Positions 1 through 7,125 of a DNA stretch of 10,423 nt are shown piece by piece; position 1 is the stretch's first letter, and each line of letters begins with the position of its first letter. The notes below the pieces were generated by a model that was not told the origin of the DNA, made no database searches, and saw nothing but the letters and a program-made list of their open reading frames with translations. The position numbers and the translations under genes were made by a program. The stretch is from assembly GCA_016776705.1 (NCBI GenBank), contig JADHSW010000100.1, positions 1 to 10,423 on the forward strand, given 5' to 3'. The stretch comes from Rhodospirillales bacterium (GTDB lineage: Bacteria > Pseudomonadota > Alphaproteobacteria > Rhodospirillales > JABHCV01).

Positions 1-263
1 TGAACGAGCCAAAACTTCTGCTGCTGGATGAACCCACGGCAGGGATCAATCCAACCTTGATTAATGGACTGATTGATCGCCTGAAGCGCGCCAATGAGGA
101 AATGGGCATTACGCTTTTGGTGATCGAGCATAACATGCGTGTGATCATGAACCTGGCCGAACATATTTACTGTCTCGCCCATGGTGAAATGCTGGCAGAA
201 GGACCGCCGGAGTCCTTACAGAACGATCAACGGGTCATTGATGCTTACCTGGGAGCACATTAA
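1..263 (+). CDS. livG: LivG-type ABC transporter ATP-binding protein, 3' end only
   Basis: This is the C-terminal 86 residues of an ABC ATPase. The reading frame is open from base 3 and its start lies left of the window, so the internal TTG at 57 is not a real start. The visible part begins at Walker B (LLLLDEPTAGINP: hydrophobic strand, Asp, catalytic Glu and D-loop region) and carries the switch histidine in VIEHNMRV. The end of the fold (HGEMLAEGPPESL, then DAYLGAH) is typical of LivG ATPases of branched-chain amino acid/HAAT importers, which energise uptake from the cytoplasmic face of the permease. Its TAA overlaps the next ATG by one base (TAATG), so the two ATPases are translationally coupled and probably act as a heterodimer. 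The substrate cannot be told from this piece; related systems import amino acids, urea or amides. Confidence 0.85.
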   Translation, partial: NEPKLLLLDEPTAGINPTLINGLIDRLKRANEEMGITLLVIEHNMRVIMNLAEHIYCLAHGEMLAEGPPESLQNDQRVIDAYLGAH

Positions 264-1135
264 TGGCCGATGAACCTGTAATAGAGAAGAAGGGCATCAG
301 TGGTTACGGTGGCGGCAGCGTCGATACGGTTCTGTCTGTTGACGATGTGGCGCGCGATGCAGAAAAATTGGCCAGCGATCGCCCATTACCGGAACGCCTT
401 GACACGTTGTGCAAGGGCGAGGCCCTGCTCAGCATCGAAGGTCTTGTCGCCGGTTACGGCAAGATGGAAATCATTCATAACTTAGATTTGCGTGTGGGTT
501 CCGGACAATCCCTGTGCCTGATCGGCCCCAACGGGGCGGGCAAGTCGACGATTCTGCATTCCATCTATGGCTTTACCAATATCATGGACGGCGTCATTCG
601 TATGAAGGGGCAGGACATCACCCGGCTGTCCACCAACGAAAAACTGAAAAGCGCCGGCATCGCCTACATCCTTCAGGACAATTCGGTCTTTCCCGATATG
701 ACGGTCGAAGAAAACCTGCTCATGGGCGGCTTTCTGAAAGACAAACAGGACGAAGCCATGGCGGCGGCGGAAAAGGTATTTGAAAAATACGGACGCCTGC
801 GCGAACGCCGCGACCAAAGAGCCGGTGTGTTATCGGGCGGGGAGAGGCGGCTGCTGGAAATATCGCGCGCCCTGATCATGGACCCGGATATCCTGCTGGT
901 GGACGAGCCGTCAATCGGCCTTGAGCCACGCTTCATCGACATGGTCTTTGAAATTCTAGACGACTTGCAAAACAATGAGGGCAAGACCATCATCATGGTC
1001 GAACAAAACGCCAAGAAGGGACTTGAATTCGCAGATCTGGGCTATGTGCTGGTATCAGGTCAACTGGCAATGGCCGGACCGGGCGACGAGTTGTTGCAAA
1101 ATCCAGAAGTGGGCAGGCTGTTCCTGGGCGGATAA
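263..1135 (+). CDS. livF: LivF-type ABC transporter ATP-binding protein with N-terminal extension
   Basis: A complete 290-residue ABC ATPase, the probable partner of the LivG-type protein just upstream. Walker A is GPNGAGKS at residues 88-95, the Q-loop glutamine is near 138, the signature LSGGERR is at 190-196, and Walker B ILLVDE is at 210-215. VEQN at 246-249 stands where many ABC proteins have the switch His; this is the usual LivF form. Known LivF proteins are about 235 residues; here roughly 52 polar residues precede the first ABC strand, with a Gly-rich patch (GYGGGS, 14-19) and a probable short helix. The ATG at 263 is favoured by the TAATG coupling, so the extension is probably translated. 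The family role is ATP hydrolysis for import of branched-chain amino acids or similar solutes. No clear terminator follows on this strand. The substrate is unknown because the permease and binding-protein genes are outside the window. Confidence 0.87.
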   Translation: MADEPVIEKKGISGYGGGSVDTVLSVDDVARDAEKLASDRPLPERLDTLCKGEALLSIEGLVAGYGKMEIIHNLDLRVGSGQSLCLIGPNGAGKSTILHSIYGFTNIMDGVIRMKGQDITRLSTNEKLKSAGIAYILQDNSVFPDMTVEENLLMGGFLKDKQDEAMAAAEKVFEKYGRLRERRDQRAGVLSGGERRLLEISRALIMDPDILLVDEPSIGLEPRFIDMVFEILDDLQNNEGKTIIMVEQNAKKGLEFADLGYVLVSGQLAMAGPGDELLQNPEVGRLFLGG

Positions 1136-1265
1136 AAATTTAGGGGCTGTACCAGTTAACTTGGGGTTACTCATAAGAAAATTAAGCCAGAATCCCGGCA
1201 ATATAAAAGCCACAATTGAAGGGTCGCTCTTTGGATTTACCGATGTCCCGCCTGAGATGACAGTC

Positions 1266-1289
1266 AAAACTGCCCAAAGCGGGTTGGGC
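1266..1289 (-). terminator. Hairpin with short U tract after greB
   Basis: Read on the minus strand, a perfect 6-bp inverted repeat (GCCCAA, loop CCCGCT, TTGGGC; plus-strand 1272-1289) starts 2 nt after the greB stop and is followed by AG and then TTTT. This fits a modest rho-independent terminator closing the long antiporter-greB operon. The U tract is short, so efficiency may be limited. The hairpin sits in the 156-bp gap between the convergent livF and greB genes; I see nothing else of note in that gap. Confidence 0.55.
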
Positions 1290-1291
1290 GG

Positions 1292-1834
1292 TTAGTACTC
1301 GATCTTCAAAATCTCAAGTTTCTCAACTCCACTCGGCGTGCGCATTTTGACCACGTCCCCGTCCCAGGCTTTCATCAACGCCTGCGCCACGGGTGATATC
1401 CAGCTGATTTCGTTCATCTCCAGTCTTGCCTCATCGACGCCGACAATGCGGACTGTTCGTTCTACCGCCTGGCTGTCGGCGTAGGTGACTGTTGCGCCGA
1501 AGAAAACCTGATCGTGGTTCTTTTGCAAGGCCGGGTTGACGACTTCGGCGATTTCAATGCGCTTGATCAGGAAGCGCATTCGGCGGTCGATTTCGCGCAG
1601 GCGCTTCTTGCCGTAAATATAGTCGCCGTTTTCGGAGCGGTCGCCGTTGCTGGCAGCCCACGAAACCGTCTCGACAACCTTTGGCCGATCGATTGATCTC
1701 AATTGAAGAAGTTCGGCCTGCAAACGCTCCATACCCTCGGGGGTAATGTAGTTCTTGGCGCCTTTGGGCAAGGAGTTGACGGCATCTGGAAGTTCCTCTT
1801 CCCCGTCCGTTTCCTTGGTGAAGGCTTTGTTCAT
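1292..1834 (-). CDS. greB: Transcription elongation factor GreB
   Basis: A 180-residue Gre factor. Gre proteins enter the RNA polymerase secondary channel and stimulate cleavage of backtracked RNA. Residues ~30-95 form the coiled coil, with the acidic tip in NGDRSENGDY (D65 and E68 aligning with the catalytic acidic pair of GreA/GreB). The following YGKKRLREIDRR stretch is diagnostic of GreB rather than GreA. Residues ~105-180 form the FKBP-like domain (QVFFGATVTYA, then ISWISPVAQALM). E. coli GreB is 158 residues; the excess here is a polar Glu-rich N-terminus before YITPEG. I chose ATG 1834 because MNKAFTKE matches typical GreB N-termini; the in-frame start at 1870 would add 12 unrelated residues. 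No Shine-Dalgarno is visible. The start lies 4 nt past the stop of the upstream antiporter gene (TAA-TGCC-ATG), which suggests translation by re-initiation within the antiporter operon. Confidence 0.93.
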   Translation of the reverse strand: MNKAFTKETDGEEELPDAVNSLPKGAKNYITPEGMERLQAELLQLRSIDRPKVVETVSWAASNGDRSENGDYIYGKKRLREIDRRMRFLIKRIEIAEVVNPALQKNHDQVFFGATVTYADSQAVERTVRIVGVDEARLEMNEISWISPVAQALMKAWDGDVVKMRTPSGVEKLEILKIEY

Positions 1835-1838
1835 GGCA

Positions 1839-3524
1839 TTAATAGAATAAATAGAACGCCAGATAGGCACAAAGAACGACGATCACCCACATGACCATGT
1901 TTCCCGCCTGCTGACTTCGTGCAAGGATGCCTTCGCCTTGTTGAAGTTTGCCGAGCACGACAAACAGTCCTTTGAGGCGATTGACGACACCCTGGCGGAT
2001 CGCATCGTCCAGTGGTGAGAAGGTGGCGATCAGGCCGTTTGTGAATTTTGGCATCAGTTTGCGGTAAAACCAGTCGAAATCCAGGGTAATAGTCAAGGTG
2101 CGCTTCATCATCGGCAATAACAGGAAGAACGCCAAACCAGAGAAAAGAAGCAATTGCAGCATGTTCAGAACGTGACTGGCGGTATAAGGCACGTAATCGA
2201 CTGGATAGGGAAGGATTGCATATAGCGGTCCCGGCAGGATGCCCAGTCCAATACAGAAAACTGCCATGATCACCATGGCGATACGCATGTTCATGGGCGG
2301 GTCGGACGGGCGCAGGCCGGAATCTTTCTGAAAGAAGACGAACCATGGAAATTTAATTCCGGCGTGAAGAAAGACCCCGGCGGAAGCCGCCGCCAGAAGC
2401 ATCCACACGATCATCAGGCTTTCGTCGGCGGCGGCCTGGGAAATCATCGACTTCGATATGAAGCCCGAAGTCAGCGGGAATGACGAAATCGCCAATGCGC
2501 CAATTATGCCGCAGATCATCGTCAGTGGCATGGTTCTGAACAGGCCGCCAAGGTCCGTGCACTTGCGCTTGTTGGTCATATACAGAACTGATCCGGCGCT
2601 CATCAAAAGCAGTGCCTTGTAGATGATATGGGTGAATGCGTGGGCGGCGGCTCCGTTCAAGGCCATCTCAGTGCCAATGCCGATGCCGGTGATCATAAAG
2701 CCAACCTGGTTTACGATGGAGTAAATCAGGATACGCCGCATGTCATTTTCCAGCAACGCATAGATGATCCCGTAGAAGATCATATAGAGACCAACGAAGA
2801 TGAGAATTTCCTCGCCCGGGAATCCGCGGATCAGAACATAAACAGCAGTCTTTGTGGTGAAGGCAGAAAGAAAAACGGTGCCGCTGTAGGAAGCCTCCGG
2901 ATAGGCGTCGGGAAGCCATGCCGATAATGGCGGCGCACCTGCGTTGAGCAGAAACCCGATCAGAATGAGCCAGCGCGCCGGATTGTCCGCCTGCATCGCC
3001 GAGAACGTGACCGAGCCGGTACTTGAGACCTGCCAGACAATTCCAACCATCAGGACGACGCCGCCAAGCAGATGCACAAGCACATAGCGCATAGATGCCC
3101 GGTAGGCGGCATCCGTGTCCGCCGACCAGATCACCAGCATCGAGGCGACGGCCATCATTTCCCAGAAAACGAAAACCGTAATCAGGTCACCGGCCAACGC
3201 AACACCGATAGCGCTGCCCGCATATACAAAAGCGGCAACCAGCTCGATAATGCGTTTCTGGTTCATCCCGTAAAGGCCACCGGCGGCAGCCATGATAGCA
3301 AAGATTGTGGCGAACAGGCGACCAAGGGAATCGACCTTCAATGGCATTAATTGATAATCAAGAAACCCGATGACCGAGACTGTGCCGGTATCGTAAGACC
3401 AGATCTGGGCCATGGTCAGCAAGGGCAGCCCAAGCAGGAGCAGGGGGCGCAGACGCTTGCCGACCATTGGCAGGGCGAAAGCGCCAAAGATCAGGATCAG
3501 GGCCGGAAGCAGGATGCTAGACAT
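1839..3524 (-). CDS. Third antiporter-type subunit (PF00361 family, MrpD-like) with C-terminal helical extension
   Basis: A 561-residue polytopic membrane protein of the NuoL/M/N-MrpA/D superfamily (proton-conducting PF00361 module). The TM5 glutamate is present (FVFWEMMAV, E122), as are the TM8 lysine (SAFTTKTAVYV, K225), the His/Lys set AHAFTHIIYK (H295, H299, K303) and the TM12 lysine GFISK (K358). The TM7 lysine and nearby His of the mrpD product in this operon are replaced: LLNAGAPPLSAWLP has N194 and S201. After the ~14-helix core comes a tail with LDFDWFYRKL (481-490), an amphipathic stretch and a final TM (~542-561), recalling the lateral helix plus last TM of NuoL. ATG 3524 is chosen (8-bp overlap ATGTCTAG with the upstream gene, GGGAG upstream); a GTG at 3536 is possible. 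It is likely a subunit of the same Na+/H+ antiporter complex, but its ion-translocating ability is uncertain. Confidence 0.85.
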   Translation of the reverse strand: MSSILLPALILIFGAFALPMVGKRLRPLLLLGLPLLTMAQIWSYDTGTVSVIGFLDYQLMPLKVDSLGRLFATIFAIMAAAGGLYGMNQKRIIELVAAFVYAGSAIGVALAGDLITVFVFWEMMAVASMLVIWSADTDAAYRASMRYVLVHLLGGVVLMVGIVWQVSSTGSVTFSAMQADNPARWLILIGFLLNAGAPPLSAWLPDAYPEASYSGTVFLSAFTTKTAVYVLIRGFPGEEILIFVGLYMIFYGIIYALLENDMRRILIYSIVNQVGFMITGIGIGTEMALNGAAAHAFTHIIYKALLLMSAGSVLYMTNKRKCTDLGGLFRTMPLTMICGIIGALAISSFPLTSGFISKSMISQAAADESLMIVWMLLAAASAGVFLHAGIKFPWFVFFQKDSGLRPSDPPMNMRIAMVIMAVFCIGLGILPGPLYAILPYPVDYVPYTASHVLNMLQLLLFSGLAFFLLLPMMKRTLTITLDFDWFYRKLMPKFTNGLIATFSPLDDAIRQGVVNRLKGLFVVLGKLQQGEGILARSQQAGNMVMWVIVVLCAYLAFYLFY

Positions 3525-3810
3525 TGTCGGTCTCACTCCCCTTATCGGTTGTGTCGTAATAAGTGTCGGCCCTCTTCAGCAGCAGGCTCAGCGCTTTGGC
3601 CCCGATCACCATGGCCGCGCAGGTAGCGAAACCGTACCAGGCATTGAAACCGAATTTGCCGTCGATACCGAAATAGGGGTGCGGGTCGACAAACAGTTCG
3701 GCCAGTACCAGAACGCCCAGAACGGCGCAACCACCCAGCCATAATTTGCGGATGGTGTCCGCTCGGACCAGCCAGTGCAATTCTTCGATTTCCTTTTTAT
3801 CGACGCTCAT
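3517..3810 (-). CDS. Small two-helix membrane protein of the antiporter operon
   Basis: A 97-residue protein of unknown function. The N-terminus is charged and cytoplasm-like (MSVDKKEIEELHWLVRAD), followed by TM1 at ~24-41, a short loop with HPYFGIDGKFGFNAWYGF (44-61), TM2 at ~57-77, and a charged tail containing RADTYYD (80-86). The loop pattern HP-FG-G-FGF-A-YGF resembles, from memory, a conserved hypothetical family found beside Mrp-like genes in other proteobacteria; I cannot confirm this without a search. ATG 3810 is chosen because GAGGA lies 5 nt upstream; the in-frame TTG at 3822 has no better support. It lies 8 nt after the preceding stop and overlaps the next gene by 8 bp, so co-translation with its neighbours is likely. 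A plausible role is an accessory or linker subunit of the antiporter complex (inference only). Confidence 0.8.
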   Translation of the reverse strand: MSVDKKEIEELHWLVRADTIRKLWLGGCAVLGVLVLAELFVDPHPYFGIDGKFGFNAWYGFATCAAMVIGAKALSLLLKRADTYYDTTDKGSETDNV

Positions 3811-3815
3811 CGAAG

Positions 3816-3820
3816 TCCTC
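3816..3820 (-). promoter_or_regulatory. Ribosome binding site deciding the start of the 97-residue protein
   Basis: GAGGA on the minus strand, 5 nt before ATG 3810. It supports 3810 over the upstream in-frame TTG at 3822. Confidence 0.6.
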
Positions 3821-5261
3821 AAATCAATTGTCGGGCAAGTTCCAGGAAGATGCCTGGGAAGAAGAAAAACAGAACCGTGCCTGCCGCTGTCAGCGTTAAG
3901 GCAATAACGATGGGAAGGGGCGCTTCACCGTGCTCACCCTGCGCCTTCCTGAAAAAAGCAGCGTAGACAATAGGCAGGAAATAACCGGCATTCAAAAGGG
4001 TACTGAGAATAATCACCGCCACCGCCAATATCTGCCCGGAATCCAGCGCCCCGTGCAGAATATACCATTTCGATATAAATCCGGCGGTGGGCGGCACGCC
4101 GATCATCGACAGGGCGCCAATGGCGAAGGCGCCCATGGTCCAGGGCATGCGTCTTCCAATGCCGTCAAGCTGGCTGACCTCGGTCTTGTGGCTGACGGTG
4201 TAAATTGATCCGGCGGCAAAGAACAGCGTGATTTTACCGAAGGCATGGGCGGCGATATGCAACGTTGCCCCGACAATCGATAACGGGGCGAGGATGGCGG
4301 TCGCCATAACCACATAGGACAACTGACTGATTGTCGAATAGGCGAGGCGGCGCTTCAGATTGTCTTGACGTAAGGCGACAATGGAAGCGCAGAGAAGTGT
4401 GAACCCCGAGATGTAGAGCAGCCAGTCAGAATTCGCCATGACGGACAGGAGGTCGATGCCGAAGATGTAGACGACGACCTTGACGATAGTAAACACACCG
4501 GCCTTGACGACGGCAACCGCGTGCAGCAGGGCGCTAACGGGCGTCGGCGCGACCATGGCGGCAGGCAGCCAGCGGTGGAACGGCATCAGCGCCGCCTTGC
4601 CGATGCCAAACATGTACAGCGCCAACAGAATGCCGATAACGGTGGCTGAGGCTTTTCCCTCAAGAATGCCGCCGGGAGTAAAGTCCACTGTTCCGGCAAT
4701 CATCCATGTCCAGACGATGGCCAGAAACAATAAACCGATTGATGTGGAAAGCAGGATACCCAAATAGACACGCCCGCCTTGCTTGGCCTTGTCGGAACCC
4801 GCGTGGGTGACCAGTGGATAGGTGCTGATGGTCAGGGCTTCATAAAAGACAAACAGCGTCAGCATGTTACCGGCAAAGGCGATGGCGACGGAGCTTGCCA
4901 GCGCAAGGGCGAAGCAGACATAGAAGCGGGTCTGCTTCTTTTCGTTGTGGGCGCGCATGTAGCCGATGGAATAAATCGAATTGATGATCCACAGGAAGCT
5001 GGCGATCAGGGCGAACAATAAGCCCAGGGGTTCGACCATGAAGGCAATGGGCAGTCCCGGTAGCATCTCGCCAACAACCAGTGACGGCCTGCCACCGTCC
5101 ATAACGTGCGGATAAAGCGAGGCCACCAGATAAAACATAATCACCGCCGTCACCAGCGTTATGGTCTCGCGCACGTTCGGCCAGCGCCCGGCGAAGGAGA
5201 TCAGGACGGCGCCGACAAGCGGTGTGATCATCGCCGCCTGGATCGTTGTTTCGGGGCTCAC
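3819..5261 (-). CDS. Second antiporter-type subunit, resembling the MrpA/NuoL N-terminal module
   Basis: A 480-residue polytopic membrane protein of the PF00361 superfamily. Functional residues expected for a proton-translocating module are present: TM5 Glu (FVFYEALTI, E141), TM7 Lys and His (GIGKAALMPFHRWLP, K222 and H229), TM8 HAVAVVKAG (H247, K253), AHAFGK (H339, K343) and the TM12 lysine GFISK (K398). The HRWLP-AM-APTPVSALLHA stretch is more like MrpA and NuoL than MrpD, so it probably replaces the N-terminal module of MrpA, which has no full-length counterpart here. The start is GTG 5261: it forms a 4-bp GTGA overlap with the mrpD stop and has GGAGG 6 nt upstream. The open frame runs further upstream (to 5363) but only within mrpD. 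It likely acts in the inner membrane in Na+/H+ exchange; the transported cation is not deducible. Confidence 0.9.
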   Translation of the reverse strand: MSPETTIQAAMITPLVGAVLISFAGRWPNVRETITLVTAVIMFYLVASLYPHVMDGGRPSLVVGEMLPGLPIAFMVEPLGLLFALIASFLWIINSIYSIGYMRAHNEKKQTRFYVCFALALASSVAIAFAGNMLTLFVFYEALTISTYPLVTHAGSDKAKQGGRVYLGILLSTSIGLLFLAIVWTWMIAGTVDFTPGGILEGKASATVIGILLALYMFGIGKAALMPFHRWLPAAMVAPTPVSALLHAVAVVKAGVFTIVKVVVYIFGIDLLSVMANSDWLLYISGFTLLCASIVALRQDNLKRRLAYSTISQLSYVVMATAILAPLSIVGATLHIAAHAFGKITLFFAAGSIYTVSHKTEVSQLDGIGRRMPWTMGAFAIGALSMIGVPPTAGFISKWYILHGALDSGQILAVAVIILSTLLNAGYFLPIVYAAFFRKAQGEHGEAPLPIVIALTLTAAGTVLFFFFPGIFLELARQLI

Positions 5262-6742
5262 AGGACGCCTCCGTGCAACAATGCGTTCGCAGCGTCCAGG
5301 GCGATGGACAGGGTGTTTGTCGCATCCAAACCAAAATAGATACTGGCCAGGGCCATCACCCATAACGGCAACAACATCGAAATTGGCGCTTCGTGGACCG
5401 GTGCGGCGTTTTCAGGCACCGGTTTCAGATAAGCGGCCTCGACAATGCGCCAGACATATATCACCGCCAGTAGCGAGCTCAAGACGATCAGCACGGCGAT
5501 AAACCACATGTCTTTTTCAAGTGCTGCGCGAACCAGATACCACTTGGAGACAAAACCGACCGTCATCGGTATGCCGATCAAACTAAGGCCGCCCAAAACG
5601 ATGGCCCCCATGGTCCAGGGCATACGGTGCCCAAGGCCATGCATGTCCTTGATGGTGACACCGCCGATGCGCAGAACTACGCAACCCAGCCCCATAAAAA
5701 TGGCGCACTTCATAATGGCGTGGTTGAACAGGTGGATAATGCCCGCCGCCACGCCTGATTCTGATACGAAGCTGAGGCCCAAAATGATGTAGCCGATTTG
5801 GGCGACGCTGGAATAAGCGAACAGGCGCTTGACGTTATTCTGATAGATGGCGATGGTTGAGGCGGCAAACATAGCAGTGAGCGCAAGGGCCATCAGGATA
5901 TGTTGTACGCCCAGGCCTTCCATCACACCGACACCGCCAAAGACGGTGAAGACAATGCGGATCAGCACATAGACGGCAACCTTTGTCGCAGTCGAGGCAA
6001 GGAAGGCAGTCACCACGGAAGGCGCATAGGTGTAGGCGTTAGGCAGCCACAGATGCAACGGGAACAAGGCCAGCTTCAAACAGATACCGACAGTCAGAAA
6101 CGCCAACGCCGCCTGAATGGTGCGGGTGTCGGCAACGGCTGGTATCAACGCCGATAGATCGGCCATGTTCAGGGTGCCGGTCATCATGTACATCAGGCCA
6201 ACGCCGATGATGTAGAAGGTCGCCCCGATGGTTCCCATAATCAAGTAACGGAAGGCCGCGGTCAGGGCGCGCCGGTCTTTGCCAAGGCTGATTAAAACGT
6301 AGGACGACAGCGAAGAAATTTCCAGGAATACGAACAGGTTGAAAACGTCACCGGTAATGACAATTCCCATCAAACCCGTCAGGCACAGCAGAAACATTGT
6401 GTAGAAAAGATAGATCCGGTCTTCGGGGACTTCCATCTCAACGCTGCGCCGCGAATAGGTCAGAACGATTGATCCTATTCCCGAAACGATAACCATGACG
6501 AAGGCGCCGACCTTGTCCAGCACGTATTCAATTCCCCAGGGCGCTGCCCAGCCACCGATCTTGTAGATAATCGTGCCACTGTCCAGAACCTGCATCAGCA
6601 ACGACAGGGAAATTGTGAATGTCGCCCAGGTAACAACAAGGGTCAGCATCCATGCAGCACGAGGATTGCGCAAAATCAGAGTGACAGGCGCCATCATCAG
6701 GGGCAACACCACCTGCAGAATGGGGAGTTGTCCGTCAATCAA
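5258..6742 (-). CDS. mrpD: Na+/H+ antiporter subunit D (MrpD/MnhD)
   Basis: A 494-residue MrpD, one of the ion-translocating subunits of Mrp antiporters and a homologue of NuoM/NuoN of complex I. The key residues are intact: TM5 Glu in FVFLEISSLSSY (E141), TM7 Lys and His in CLKLALFPLHLWLP (K223, H230), TM8 STATKVAVYVL (K254), HLFNHAIMK (H337, H341, K345) and TM12 GFVSK (K400). Length and helix count (~14 TMs) match the family. The start is a TTG at 6742: it overlaps the mrpC stop as TTGA and is preceded by a strong GGAGG at 7 nt, while no ATG lies nearby. It sits directly after mrpC, as in known mrp and mbh operons, and overlaps the next antiporter gene by 4 bp. It probably assembles with MrpB, C, E, F and G in the inner membrane. 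Confidence 0.95.
   Translation of the reverse strand: MIDGQLPILQVVLPLMMAPVTLILRNPRAAWMLTLVVTWATFTISLSLLMQVLDSGTIIYKIGGWAAPWGIEYVLDKVGAFVMVIVSGIGSIVLTYSRRSVEMEVPEDRIYLFYTMFLLCLTGLMGIVITGDVFNLFVFLEISSLSSYVLISLGKDRRALTAAFRYLIMGTIGATFYIIGVGLMYMMTGTLNMADLSALIPAVADTRTIQAALAFLTVGICLKLALFPLHLWLPNAYTYAPSVVTAFLASTATKVAVYVLIRIVFTVFGGVGVMEGLGVQHILMALALTAMFAASTIAIYQNNVKRLFAYSSVAQIGYIILGLSFVSESGVAAGIIHLFNHAIMKCAIFMGLGCVVLRIGGVTIKDMHGLGHRMPWTMGAIVLGGLSLIGIPMTVGFVSKWYLVRAALEKDMWFIAVLIVLSSLLAVIYVWRIVEAAYLKPVPENAAPVHEAPISMLLPLWVMALASIYFGLDATNTLSIALDAANALLHGGVL
5268..5272 (-). promoter_or_regulatory. Ribosome binding site for the GTG start at 5261
   Basis: GGAGG on the minus strand, 6 nt before GTG 5261 and inside the end of mrpD. 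It fixes the start of the second antiporter subunit despite a longer open frame upstream. Confidence 0.75.
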
Positions 6743-7122
6743 GACGTGGCCTCCGGTGTTTTATTTGATGGGGTGTTTTCCATTGCCTCGATTTCATCTT
6801 CTTCGATGGTGCCATAGGCATTTTTGATTCGTACCGTCAACGCCAGTCCAAGGGCCGTGGTTGCGACACCGACGACAATTGCGGTCAGGATCAAGACATG
6901 GGGAAGCGGGTTGGAATAAATTTCAATACCATCAGCAAGGATCGGCGCGCTGCCGCCCTTGATCTTGCCCATCGAGATATAAAAGACGAAAACCGACACC
7001 TGAAAAACATTCAGCCCGACGATTTTCTTGATCAGGTTTTGTTGCGAGATGACTATGTAGAATCCCATCATCATCAGCACGACAACGATCCAGTAATTGA
7101 ACAGGCCCGAAAAAGCGTCCAT
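6739..7122 (-). CDS. mrpC: Na+/H+ antiporter subunit C (MrpC/MnhC, NuoK-like)
   Basis: A 127-residue membrane protein with three predicted TMs (~8-27, ~33-52, ~74-97), homologous to NuoK. The family hallmark is the NPLPHVLILTAIVVG stretch beginning at residue 71, where Mrp homologues usually read DPLPQALVLTAIVIG; a His replaces the common Gln. NuoK-like subunits help link antiporter subunits to the rest of the membrane arm. A polar acidic tail of ~28 residues follows the last TM. ATG 7122 has GAGGAAG about 8 nt upstream and lies 3 nt after the mrpB stop; the stop overlaps the mrpD TTG by 4 bp. Position between mrpB and mrpD is the conserved one. Confidence 0.93.
   Translation of the reverse strand: MDAFSGLFNYWIVVVLMMMGFYIVISQQNLIKKIVGLNVFQVSVFVFYISMGKIKGGSAPILADGIEIYSNPLPHVLILTAIVVGVATTALGLALTVRIKNAYGTIEEDEIEAMENTPSNKTPEATS
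6750..6754 (-). promoter_or_regulatory. Ribosome binding site for the TTG start of mrpD
   Basis: GGAGG on the minus strand, 7 nt before TTG 6742. This is the main reason for accepting a TTG start for mrpD. Confidence 0.75.
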
Positions 7123-7125
7123 GGA

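Noticed and set aside
1831..2346. 171-codon minus-strand open frame inside the third antiporter gene
   Set aside because: It has an Arg/Pro/His-rich composition typical of out-of-frame reading and lies wholly in the real antiporter and greB region.
3351..3744. Overlapping plus-strand open frames opposite the small membrane protein and third antiporter gene
   Set aside because: They are antisense to strongly supported genes, with biased composition and no motifs.
4867..5334. 155-codon minus-strand open frame within the second antiporter gene and the end of mrpD
   Set aside because: It is rich in Arg, Cys and Pro, overlaps well-supported genes in another frame and shows no family motif, so it is a shadow frame.
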